Shown piece by piece: positions 11,029 through 20,046 of a stretch of DNA of 64,000 bases. The translations under genes were made by a program, and so were the position numbers. Source of the DNA: Adiantum capillus-veneris (Eukaryota > Streptophyta > Polypodiopsida > Polypodiales > Pteridaceae); assembly GCA_014529385.2 (NCBI GenBank), contig CM043952.1, forward strand, positions 157,267,057 through 157,331,056, read 5' to 3'. The notes under the pieces are model-generated. The model saw only the letters and a list, made by a program, of their open reading frames with translations. It was not told where the DNA came from and did no database searches. Within the stretch, counting starts at the first letter, position 1. Each line of letters opens with the position of its first letter.

Positions 11029-12013
11029 GTGCAAGCTACTTCAACCATGGGTGATCATCATCCACAGCAGCAAGGTATGCCTTTTGACCCCGCTACAATG
11101 CAAATGTTTCAAGCATTTGCCTTGTTTATGCAACAACAACATGATATAGAAAGACGAGAAGTGTCAGCAAAAACCAAAGCTATTCAAGCAGTGGTGCACA
11201 AAATGGATCAGTTTAATGGGAAAGATGTGACAAAGTATCTTCGTGGCTATGTAAAGGAGATGGAGTTGCATCATGTGCCAGAAGATGAGATGTTCCAAAA
11301 CTTTGATCTTGTTGTGAATCCCGAGTTTAGAGAGCATCTGAGAGGAATCAGGAATGATCATGGAAGAAATTGGGAGGAGTTCAAGCTAGCGATGAAGGAG
11401 GATTATTTCATAAAGGACTCTGAGAGAGTAACAAAGAGAAATTTCCTGGAGTGGGTAGCCAAGCCGAAGGAGGGGCTCTCTCCAACGGAGCTACTCAGAG
11501 AGCTGAGAGACGATATGCTCAACTCACAAGGACATATAAGGCCACACTCGACTCAGAAAAGCCAGAGCTCTTCTTACAAGCAACAGGAAAGGAGCTCTAG
11601 GAGCAATTGGAGCTACTTCTTGAGGACAAAGATGCTGAGCAGGGGCTGAAGACAGATTGGAACAAAGTTGAAGCTGCTGTTTCATTACTTGCCAAGGGCC
11701 AAAGGAGACGGGATAAGATGGTTGTTGGTAGTGCACCATCTACCTCCACAACTTCTGATAAGATGGTAAAGCCTTCTTCCTTTATACTTCCAAAAGTTGA
11801 TGACGCGTAATAGACGAGCTTGTGAAAGGTATGAGGGATTTAAAAGTAAAACTCACAAAGCTTGAAGAGAAGGGGCAACCATTGGCACCATCTTCAAGGC
11901 AAAAACAACAACCTAAAGAAGGTTTTGTTCATAGATGCATATGGTGTGACATCATAGAGCATGCTAGGAGAGAATGTGATAGCTTCAGTGAAGCTTTGAG
12001 AAAAGATCTTGTC
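11029..12013 (+). pseudogene. Outer Gypsy gag, first part (fossil)
   Basis: The first frame, 11029-11649, encodes a Gag-like helical protein with HKMDQFNGKDVTKYLRGYV near residues 57-75, the usual opening of a plant Gypsy capsid domain. Downstream sequence near 11935-11985 encodes a CCHC zinc knuckle, CIWCDIIEHARREC. The more likely start is the second methionine (MGDHH, 11047). Coding is interrupted by the giant Gypsy element at 12014 and gag-like coding resumes at 38229. Capsid and nucleocapsid roles follow from the family. It is broken. Confidence 0.82.
12009..12013. repeat. Target-site duplication TTGTC, left
   Basis: Five bases immediately before the left LTR of the giant Gypsy element, identical to 38229-38233 immediately after its right LTR. 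This fixes both ends of the insertion. Confidence 0.92.
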
Positions 12014-12946
12014 TGTTGCATGGATACGCCGCGACGGACGTCAGCACAACAAGAACTCACCTAACATATAATGTCAGCTAAGGACGAAGCTCGACCTGTA
12101 GGTGCGTGAAAGCAAGTATAAGGTGTCAACCTACACTCGACCGACTCCTAACTAATTCCTACAGAGGTCTCTACCAATTGTCTAAGTCACAGCCTTCAAG
12201 AGTGCATGAGAGGAAACTTCCTACAACGCTTTCTAGAGCCGAACACCCATCACACAATCTCGAAACACCATAGACCTTGAAGGAGACCCTACTAACACCA
12301 ATAGGTCGCTCTCCCTAAGGTCTATGAACCAAAATCCCAACCCAAAACACCCGGTGAAAAATCACGTAGGATGTCTGGCCGAAATCTGCAGGTCTTCGTT
12401 TCCAAAATCTAAAGTGCCTAATGTGTAGCTCTACTCAATGTGAACGCATGGATATGTTTCAATGCAAAATTGGACAATGTATGCTCACCCAATCACTAGA
12501 TGAAGCTCGTAGAAGGAGCTTGCAAAACAGGACCAAACGCGCGCAATGTAGGTATCGGCGCATAGCTCTTGTCGGGGGCAACACGCTGCACTTCTCCGCA
12601 CTCGATTCCGACCACTGGTGCACACGTAGCGTCAAGGTGAAGCTCACACTCTCTCTCGTACACAGTACACTCACTCACAGACTTCAAAACTTGTTTTTTA
12701 AAATGACAAAAGGTCCTCCATTAAGGTCAAAAAGTGGTATATATACCTTACAATTCTCAAACCCTAAAGTTCCAAAATCAACCAACTACTCCATCTATCT
12801 AGCAAAACTGGGATACAGTGTGGAAACTTCTGTAAGTCCCAATATTTACAAGGTGAAAATCAGGTTTCCTCAATAAATGAATAATTACAAAAAAATGATA
12901 ATCCTCCGAGTAGTCAGTCTTCGTGGGGTGTGTCCAACTTCTAACA
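12014..12946 (-). repeat. Giant Gypsy 3' LTR
   Basis: Pairs with 37294-38228. On the element's strand it starts TGTTAGAAGTTGGACACACC. It carries a TATA-like TATATATA at 12738-12745 and a half-site TAGGATGTCT of the element's palindrome near 12367-12376. Confidence 0.92.
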
Positions 12947-12960
12947 CTCCCCCCCTCCTT
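12947..12960 (-). promoter_or_regulatory. Polypurine tract
   Basis: On the minus strand this reads AAGGAGGGGGGGAG directly before the 3' LTR, the plus-strand priming site for reverse transcription in this family. Confidence 0.85.
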
Positions 12961-13468
12961 GCTCATGTCGTCCCCGACATGGCCGCTGATCCACTTCTTC
13001 ATCGTATGGTTTCATGCATCTTGATCAGTGATTCGTATCTTGCATGCAGGTTCATCATTGTTGGGCCGAAAATATTAGTGTTTATGGTGAAGAAGCCTGT
13101 GTAGAATGCTTCTTCAAAGGCCTGGAGGTGATAGGATGGTAGAAACATTATCCTTTGATACAACGCATGTATCACCTCCTTGGAAGGCTGACCAGACAGA
13201 TCATAAGCGCATCTATAAGTATCTTGGAAGAAGAAGATACTGTCTGTCACCTGGCCCGGCTTGAATGTCTCAAATATTGCTAAGAGGGTTTTGCATATTT
13301 TCTTCATCATGATGCACGTAAGGTCAAGTGAGCCAGTGAACAATTTGATGGCGCCCGTTAGGGTTTTCACCATGTATTGGACACTTATTCTCTCACCTGC
13401 CTTCAAGCCCGACAGCTTAGGGTAATTCAGCCAAGTGGGTTGGCTCCTTTGCAAGATCTCTTGGGCTT
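12961..13468 (-). pseudogene. End of the giant Gypsy accessory 3' frame (fossil)
   Basis: The open stretch read leftward from about 13490 to 12999 encodes a mostly helical, unrecognised segment with PTWLNYPKLSGLKAGERIS near its start. It lies between the polypurine tract and the inserted cassette and appears to be the last part of the accessory frame that begins at 23001. No similarity to a retroviral envelope could be shown: there is no signal peptide or fusion-peptide-like pattern in this part. Confidence 0.55.
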
Positions 13469-13487
13469 CATTAGGAAAAGTTTGGAC
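13469..13487. repeat. Cassette left terminal inverted repeat
   Basis: CATTAGGAAAAGTTTGGAC; 18 of 19 bases match the inverted right end at 20028-20046. Confidence 0.62.
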
Positions 13488-13978
13488 AGAAATGCCAGGT
13501 CAGCTTAGAGAGAGATAATAAAAAGTCCCTAATTTCATTTTTGATATTCACTTTCAAAAAATCTCGGATATCAGATTTGGGGGGTACGTTTATTAAAACT
13601 CTCAAAAAGTGTTCAGACAATGATAACATACGACGGCTCCGAATTGAATGCCGATTGTCTCAATCTTTTGGATTTTTCAAAACTAAGATTTGACACTCAA
13701 CGAGGTGCATTGAATGTTATTCTTCTTCTCATTTTCGCGTCTCTCTTGCTTTCCGCCTGCGTGCAGTCTCCTCCCTTGAGCTCTCTTCCATTTGCTCCAC
13801 TCTTGCGCTCTCCTCTGTTTTGAGCTTTCTCATTTACCAAGTCATCTCAATGTCATTATCATCTTCACACAGAACTCAGACGAAGAGTCAAAACGATGTG
13901 TATCATATGCATATCGAACTGTCCAGAGAATACGAGCCCCTCCACAAGAAGAATAAGCGAGGCATCCTTTCCGAATCT
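13488..13978. other. Cassette left subterminal region
   Basis: Non-coding as far as can be seen, between the left terminal repeat and the end of cassette gene A. It contains pyrimidine-rich stretches. It could hold the 3' end of gene A. Confidence 0.4.
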
Positions 13979-15435
13979 TCAAAAGAGAACTTCAGATTTC
14001 AAGGTAAAAAAAGCGTCGATCTTTGGGTGGATGGCAGGATATACCCTGAGCATCCTACCATATGCTGCATGGGTCAAAAAATAGCGACTACGCAAACCAT
14101 ACATTTCTGGCCCTTGGACAAACATATACAATGCGGCCTTTTTTTCTAAAAGCATTATTTTATCTGCGTTCCACCCGATGACGGCCCCTCCTAAATATCT
14201 TGAAAGTGTCTTCAACGTCATCAAGGGTAGCTCCGCGTTGTCATTGGAGAAGGACGAATGGAAGACCAAAAAACTCGGATACTTAAAATCCTTTAAGTAT
14301 TGGCCGAGAGAGGAATTCTTCCCTAAATCTCCCATGCCTCGTCCACGAGGGCGAGGAATGAAGGTATCATCATAGACCACCAACTGCAACAAATTAAATT
14401 TATGAAATGAAATAAGTAGAAACCAAAAAGGTAAGGCAAATAAAAAAATATTACCTTCTGGTTTTCATCTTCCTCAAGTAATTCCTCATTCCATAGGTTG
14501 ATGCCGCCCTGACGTCCAGTGGGCGCATTGGAGGTTGAGGCCAAAGATGATGAAGAAGTGCTTGCTTTACCCATTTCTTCAATCCCTAGCTTTTTTTGCA
14601 CTTCCATGAACTCCTTTTCTGTTGGAAGCGTGCGCTCATACCTAGCAACATCATTGTAAATCATCACAAGTGCACTTGCGGGGTCAACGAACTCATTGTC
14701 ATTTACATGGGCATCTGTAACAGAATACTTGTCATGCTCAGGGTCAATGACATCATCATCCTCTTCGAGATTCTATGCCACAATGGCAAGGCAATAGTCC
14801 TCTCGAAGGTCAAAAATCTCCATAATGTCATTAAGCAAGACATACTGCAAATCACCAATAGGTATGGTAGGTAGAACACTAGTAGGCAAAGCACCCTCCG
14901 GAAGCTGCACTCCCTTTGAAACTTGCAAGGCAAGGCTTCCCCGAGACTTGGGCTCTTGACCCTCCCCAGTCTGATCCTCTAGCGAGGCCTCTGCAGCATC
15001 AACATGCTCATCCAAAATTAAATGCAAATATAAAATAAAACCTGCATAATATTCAGCCACTCGACACTTGCGGTTATGAAGTGTACACTTGTAGTCTGTT
15101 ATCCTCAAGTGCACTGGCAGCTTAAGGCAACTCCTAGAAAATATGTGTTTCTTGGAGGAGTTCGAATTGATATCCTTCATGTGAACAAAACGAACTCCTT
15201 CTATCTCAACAATGCCACCAAACGTTTGCTGCTGGTAGGTCTGCTCAAAACCTAATAGGTAATGTTGCGCGGAGACAATCCACTCATGCAAAGAAAAATT
15301 TGGATTGAACATTGGCCTGATCTATATCTCGCACTGCTGAAGCCCAATGCGGTATAGAAAATGAGATAGTTTGTCTTGGGGGGCATCCTTAGAGCAAGGC
15401 ACTTCCTCCTCTGCTTCAACATTGAAGGGGTCCAT
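13979..15435 (-). CDS. Cassette gene A, unrecognised protein, spliced and partly decayed
   Basis: The minus-strand start at 15435 gives MDPFNVEAEEEVPC. A long segment follows (15312-14773) with FSLHEWIVSAQHYLLGFEQ, a cluster HLRITDYKC...HNRKC, and an acidic stretch. A well-formed intron is visible at 14454-14384, with donor GTAATA and acceptor TTGCAG on the minus strand. It joins ...EDENQK to LVVYDDTFIPRPRGRG in frame, and the second exon runs to 13979. Conserved-looking aromatic patterns suggest a real protein, but no family was recognised and no DDE triad is evident. At least two in-frame stops interrupt the 5' exon, so this copy is probably inactive, unless introns remove them. It diverges from the H3/ULP1 gene across an 0.8-kb shared upstream region. 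Confidence 0.55.
14384..14454 (-). other. Intron of cassette gene A
   Basis: 71 bases, GT-AG on the minus strand with an A/T-rich body. Removing it keeps the frame open across the junction, which supports both the intron and the gene. Confidence 0.7.
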
Positions 15436-15565
15436 AACGGAAATTCAAAAGCGAAGATAGACGAGAGAGCACAACATCCAAACAAAGGGCAAATGGGGGA
15501 GCAAGTCATATTTATAGGATTCTCGAGGACAATGATGACATCAATTGATGTGTATCATGGGGCCG

Positions 15566-15999
15566 GCGTGCATCATGCAGTCGCCGTGATGATTACGCCA
15601 TGTGTCAGCCGCCGTGGAACGGTCGTGCCACAACGCGAAACCGGTGCCTCCACACCAGAAAAGCACCGCTATCGCGTTTTGGCACGACAACTTATTGTCG
15701 CGTCATAACGCGATACGGCCAGTCAAGAGTGCTGCGGTCCGCCTCCTCGCGTTGTGCCGCGATGCCTTTTTTGTCGCGCCACGCGTGCATCATGCAGTTT
15801 CCATGATGATTATGCCACGTGTCAGCCGTCGTGGAACGGTCGCACCACAACGCGAAATGGGTGCCGCCGCTCCACAAAAGCACCGCTATCGCATTCTGGC
15901 ACGATAGCTTGTTGTCGCGTCATAACACAATACGACTAGTGTAGAGTATTTTGGTTCGCCTCCTCGCGTTGTGCCGCGACATACCATTGTTGCTAGGGC
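15566..15999. repeat. Two 217-bp tandem repeats in the shared upstream region
   Basis: 15566-15782 and 15783-15999 are direct copies, roughly 85% alike by eye. Each contains GCGTGCATCATGCAG, CGTGGAACGGTCG, ACAACGCGAAA and CTCCTCGCGTTGTGCCGCGA. The stretch is rich in CpG compared with its surroundings. It lies between the divergent starts of gene A (15435) and the H3-like gene (16250), so it may be a bidirectional enhancer or promoter. A degenerate partial third copy may follow to about 16080. Confidence 0.85.
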
Positions 16000-16124
16000 A
16001 ACCCGTTGGGGCGCTTCTTTCCTCGTCGTGCCACATGGCATAATCATTATGCTCGCACGCTTCCCGTTATACCTCGCGATGTCATGATTAATGCAGCCGC
16101 CTCTTCTCATTATACTTATTCCGC

Positions 16125-16133
16125 TAATATAAA
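16125..16133 (+). promoter_or_regulatory. Possible TATA box of the H3-like gene
   Basis: TAATATAAA about 120 bases before the ATG at 16250, followed by a C- and T-rich leader of the sort common in plant 5' UTRs. The placement is plausible, but the call rests on position and sequence alone. Confidence 0.45.
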
Positions 16134-16249
16134 CAACCCTCCCTCCCCCCCCTTTTTTTTCACCGTTTTTTCCGAAGTGTCTCTAGTCACTTTTCCTTTT
16201 TACCCACATCCAGATTTCCATATTTCCTCGCATTCTCCTCGTTCAGGTC

Positions 16250-16924
16250 ATGGCCCGCACAAAGCAAACAACAAGGAAGGTTTATCCTGGCCAGTCTGTT
16301 CCGCAGGGCCAGGCTAGCTCATCTACAGTGCAACCGTTAACATCGCATGTGATTCCGGGCAAGACCATGCCGCAGTTACGCGCAACAATGCGAAGAAGAA
16401 GATACAAGCAGAATAGGAGCGTTCTACTCGAACTTTGTAAGCTCCAAAAGCACATTTCATTGGCAATACCTAAACTGCCATTCCAGAGAGTTGTTCGTGA
16501 GATTTGCGAGCAACACAACCTGAATTTCCGGTGGTCTCAAAGTGCAATGGGGTGCTTGCACGAGGCTGCCAAGGATTTTTTTGTAGAGATTTTCCAGGAC
16601 GGCTACATTCTCTCGGCCCACGCCCATAGGACAACATTGATGCCACGAGACATCAACACACTTCACCTTCTCAGGTTCAGGTATGACAAAACAATACCGC
16701 CTGCCGGTATTTCAGATCGAAAGATGGACAATATTCTTAGAATACCACCTATTGGCAAGGTCAAAGTTCATGAAGTGTCTACACAAATGCATCGATACAG
16801 CACCCGTCTCAACACCGAGCGGGACACAACAGAAGACGACAGTGAGAGATTGGAGCAGTTACGCCTTGAGATGATGGAGGAACAAATGGCAGATGCCATC
16901 ACCCCCACGAGATTGCAATTTTAA
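16250..16924 (+). CDS. Divergent histone H3-like protein (224 aa) in a mobile cassette
   Basis: The protein starts MARTKQTTRK, so R2, T3, K4, R8 and K9 of the H3 tail are kept, then departs into a Gln/Ser/Pro-rich tail lacking the K27 region. Residues 48-142 follow the H3 fold: RRRRYKQNRSVLLEL (alpha-N region), KLPFQRVVREI (alpha-1; canonical KLPFQRLVREI), SAMGCLHEAAKDFFVEIF (alpha-2) and HAHRTTLMPRDI (alpha-3 start; canonical HAKRVTIMPKDI). Loop 1 has canonical H3 length, unlike plant CENH3 where it is usually longer. A charged C-terminal extension of about 80 residues (TERDTTEDDSERLEQLRLEMMEEQ region) is not found in histones. ULP1-like coding starts within about 20 bases of the end of this frame, one base out of register. 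The two may be spliced, separate, or a fusion broken by a frameshift. A nucleosome-binding or reader-decoy role is inference. Confidence 0.88.
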   Translation: MARTKQTTRKVYPGQSVPQGQASSSTVQPLTSHVIPGKTMPQLRATMRRRRYKQNRSVLLELCKLQKHISLAIPKLPFQRVVREICEQHNLNFRWSQSAMGCLHEAAKDFFVEIFQDGYILSAHAHRTTLMPRDINTLHLLRFRYDKTIPPAGISDRKMDNILRIPPIGKVKVHEVSTQMHRYSTRLNTERDTTEDDSERLEQLRLEMMEEQMADAITPTRLQF

Positions 16925-18128
16925 AGAACCGGACGAGGGAACTCACAGACTCTATCATCAATTGCTTACTTTGGTGCGTGCTATTCTTTTTTTCACAATA
17001 AATTCTTTTAATATATTCAATTTTGTATGACATGAATTTCTTTACAGTTTTGTAGTTTCAAATTTTCCTCGGAATATGCAAGATGATGTCGCCATCCATG
17101 ACTCGAACCTCTTGGTCGTGTTGACGGCCGAGGATACATCTTTAGTGGAAGTAGTTGACTGGTTCCAGTCAGTGAACATGGATACAACAAAATTTTTTGT
17201 TCTGGCTTATCATGAAGGGTATGCAATGTTTTCAATAGTGAAATTATTTTATCTTGAACTCTAATTTATTGTGATGACATATGTTTTGCTTATGTTTATT
17301 TGTAACAGATCTCATTGGAGTCTTGTTCTCTTACACCTTGAACGAAACCGGTGCTACCTTGCTAATTCATCCCATGGATTTCATGGTGAAGTACGTAGGT
17401 AAGAGGTTTTGTATTTTGTTCGACATCGCATAGAATTTTGTTAAAAGTCGCTTATGAAATTTAATTGTATTTTGCGCAGATCTATTCGGAAGCTTGTGTC
17501 TGCTCTTGAAGCTTTAACGCAAGAGCAGATATATGAGAATCTTACGATTATTAGTTTCAAAGTCCCTAAGCAGGACGATGCCTACTCTTGTGGATGGAGG
17601 GTCTTATTCAATGCAGAAATTTTGTTAGGGGTCATGCTTGATGGAAGTCATAGAAGTGTAAGCATTTGACACTCGTTTACATATTTTTATCTTAATAAGT
17701 TAGTAGTTATGTTAATAAACATGATGTTCTTAACACAGGTAAGAAATTTGGCAGATCATTCAAAGGCTGATGTTTCTTCGTTTAGAAACAGAATGATTGA
17801 AAACTTGATCAATTGCGCGACCATGCGTCCAGACGGAGCACCTGATTCTTTTATCCCGCCAGCACCAAGGCCCACGCCTAGGCCTCCGCCGACAAGATAC
17901 CCCGTGTTTGCCACACCAACACAAGCACATATCAATATCTCCCCAGATGCCTCCCCAACCCAAGCTCCCACCAGCTCTCGTCTTGAAGAAACAGCTCCAG
18001 AACCCTCAAACCCCCCACCCAGCACCTCTCCTGATCATGAAGCAGCTCCAGAGCCCCCAAACCCCCAAGTCACCACCTCTCCTAGACCTCAACCAACAGC
18101 CCCCACATCACCGCACGCACAAGATTAG
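16925..18128 (+). CDS. ULP1/SUMO-protease-like (C48) domain in five exons with proline-rich tail
   Basis: Exon pieces are: up to 16973, 17048-17218, 17309-17398, 17480-17657 and 17739-18128, with GT-AG introns of about 74, 90, 81 and 81 bases that all keep the frame. The domain opens with ELTDSIINCLL, like the WLNDEIIN motif of ULP1 enzymes. The catalytic His is in SHWSLVLL and the Gln and Cys are in KQDDAYSCGW. Spacing from His to the next site (+17) and from Gln to Cys (+6) equals yeast Ulp1. The residue at the Asp position is Asn (CYLANSS), so activity is uncertain. The last exon adds a Pro/Thr/Ser-rich tail of about 90 residues ending PHAQD. ULP1 domains are well known passengers of plant MULE, CACTA and related DNA transposons. 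The upstream H3-like frame is probably part of the same transcript. Confidence 0.82.
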
Positions 18129-18365
18129 AAAGAGATTATGAAATGTACTTTTGACAAATTGATTACAAGCAGCGGATTGAAATTTGACTTTTGTTTTGAT
18201 TATGGTTCAAATTTTACAAAATGTTGAGTACAGTTTTCCAAAAAAATGGGAGAGTGAGGATCCAATGGTGTTTGGTAATGTCGAGAGCTGCCTTTGTCAA
18301 GTAATCTTTGAGAATAGTATTTGAATCATTGTGTAAAGTAAATTCACTATTTCAAGTCTGTCACG
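18129..18365. other. Convergent intergenic region of the cassette
   Basis: AT-rich; the 3' ends of the H3/ULP1 gene and gene B face each other here. No structured terminator was recognised. Confidence 0.4.
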
Positions 18366-19974
18366 CTAGTAATCTGTGCACAAAGAGTCGTTTTTTCTTG
18401 TCTGTGAGGTACCTGCAATGCAACGTACACGATAAGACATTGGGATACATGAGCACGATAGAGACATCAACGTATAAAAGTAATACATGTAGCATAGTAC
18501 CTTTCGCATGTTACACTTGAAAACAAATTTTGAAGGAAAATTGAGATCGGACTCATTTAACAGATCCGCTCGAACCTGTCTTAAAGTGACATTTGGTCTA
18601 ACCACAACAACTGTAAGCAAATAATTTGAAAACCATATCTCGATGGACATTAAGGGATTAAAAGCATCGTCACTTAAATCTTGATCCATAGCTACCAACT
18701 AACCATTCACTCGATGCCACCTCATGTAGTAGAAAGAAACTATAAAATTATGTGATGCTATCATACACTTGCACACAACCGAGCGCTTGTCAACTTTGCA
18801 CAAAATGCCTTCAGAATCACTGACATCCCAATTATCATCCAAAAAATCAAGGCAAGTTTGGGATTTGTAGATGAACATGGTTTCTGTTTTTCTAACCTCC
18901 TCATCGTGGAAGAAATCTATAAAGGCATGTAATGGCATAAATAGACTGACTCGTACTTGACTGCTTGCAATGTTTGGTCGCAAATACTTCAAAATTTCCT
19001 GATGAAGCTTGAGTTTAAAACACTCAGAGGTTTCTGAAGTTGGAACTGGCCACTTTGGGGAATCTTGTTGGGGAAGAGGGAAAGGTTTCAAAGTGCCAAA
19101 TCCATGGATAGAGCAAGGGGCATTGTAAAAGTAGTCGTAAAAGAAAACTCCCCTCTCTGCGAGAGCTCTTCTCGCACTAGTTCTGTACATAAGTTCTCCC
19201 ACCGAAGCATGAAAAGCATCAAAAATACCAATTATGCACTCAACTGGTTGCAAGTCTTCTTTGTTAGAAGGATAAATATCTGCAAAAACAAAAGATAAGA
19301 GAATGGTCACAAGAAATAGTCAACAAAATATCTTGAAGGATCTTTAAAGACTTTTTAGCAATATAGTAGTCACACAGTTTGGTCTATGAGCAGGAAACCC
19401 CAAAGGTGACTATTGTAGTCGTAGTTCAGAGTGCATATAGCATGCTCAATGAGCACCTCTTTCACTGTCTTTTCTGTTTGAGACAAGCAAAAATCTTTCA
19501 CACGTCCTTTGTAGCTGTTGATGAATTCATTTGACATCCGTTTTCTTCTTCTTGTTTGAAGCAGAACCCAACTACCAATGGTGACTGTGGTAGACATCCA
19601 GCGACCATGGTCTAAGTCAAAGCTGTTGAATAGTTCCACAGATTTAATAGAGGCGGATGGTCGTCGTGGTCGTCTTCCTTCCATCTCTGCTTCTATTAGC
19701 TGCGAAGTGACACTACGCAAAAACGATAAAAGAAAAAAGGCTCACTAGTTTACACAAGAAGTAGTAGCTTGAAAAGTGTTCATCAAAAGGCATGCCTCAT
19801 TGAATGTGAGTTATGGCACATTCGGTGTTCGTCGTCCATGGCAAGAGAATAATTTGCACAAATCGCGTCGTATCTTCTTATTGAGATCTTTTTAACATAA
19901 AAAACTCTTTTTTGAAAACGCACAAATTTGAGATAAAAATCAAATAAATTGGAGCTACCGTTGTGGTGACTCAA
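18366..19974 (-). CDS. Cassette gene B, unrecognised spliced protein
   Basis: Three minus-strand coding blocks: about 19974-19783 (contains FYLKFVRFQKRVFYVKKIS), 19720-19370 (PRRPSASIKSVELFNSFDL, then NYDYNSHLWGFLLI) and 19290-18400. An intron between the second and third blocks is well supported: acceptor TTTTTGCAG precedes DIYPSNKEDLQPVECIIG. The third block contains APCSIHGFGTLKPFPLPQQ, SLFMPLHAFIDFFHDEE and, near the end, VVVVRPNVTLRQVRADLL. At least one in-frame stop lies before that last segment, so the copy may be inactive. No family was recognised. The mix of basic and aromatic segments is compatible with a nucleic-acid or chromatin protein, but that is a guess. It converges on the H3/ULP1 gene. 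Confidence 0.5.
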
Positions 19975-20027
19975 ACTCTATTGGTCGAACAATATTCTCT
20001 CTCTAACGCCAAAAAGTCCTTTTTTGA

Positions 20028-20046
20028 GTCCAAAATTTTCCTAATG
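20028..20046. repeat. Cassette right terminal inverted repeat
   Basis: GTCCAAAATTTTCCTAATG, the inverted counterpart of 13469-13487. Confidence 0.62.

Larger units (their letters stand above)
13469..20046. mobile_element. 6.6-kb TIR-bounded cassette carrying histone-H3-like and ULP1-like coding
   Basis: The left end, 13469-13487, reads CATTAGGAAAAGTTTGGAC; the right end, 20028-20046, is its reverse complement with one difference. A second short match, TTAGAGAGAGA, lies just inside both ends. Sequence outside both ends belongs to the accessory frame of the giant Gypsy element, as expected for an insertion. Only TT can be proposed as a target duplication, which is weak. Inside are a minus-strand gene (15435-13979), a plus-strand H3/ULP1 gene (16250-18128) and a second minus-strand gene (about 19974-18366). 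No DDE transposase, helicase or recombinase was recognised, so it may be non-autonomous or of an undescribed type. Alternatives are a captured host segment or a fortuitous inverted repeat. Confidence 0.6.

Noticed and set aside
16250-16924. Calling the H3-like gene a host CENH3
   Set aside because: Loop 1 has canonical H3 length, KLPFQR is canonical-H3-like, the tail starts ARTKQTTRK, and the C-terminus carries a long extension next to a ULP1 domain inside an insertion; none of this fits plant CENH3 well.
13469-20046. Giant-virus or Polinton origin for the H3/ULP1 cassette
   Set aside because: Some large viruses encode histones and Polintons carry a ULP1-like protease, but no capsid, packaging ATPase, DNA polymerase or integrase is visible, and the genes have ordinary spliceosomal introns.
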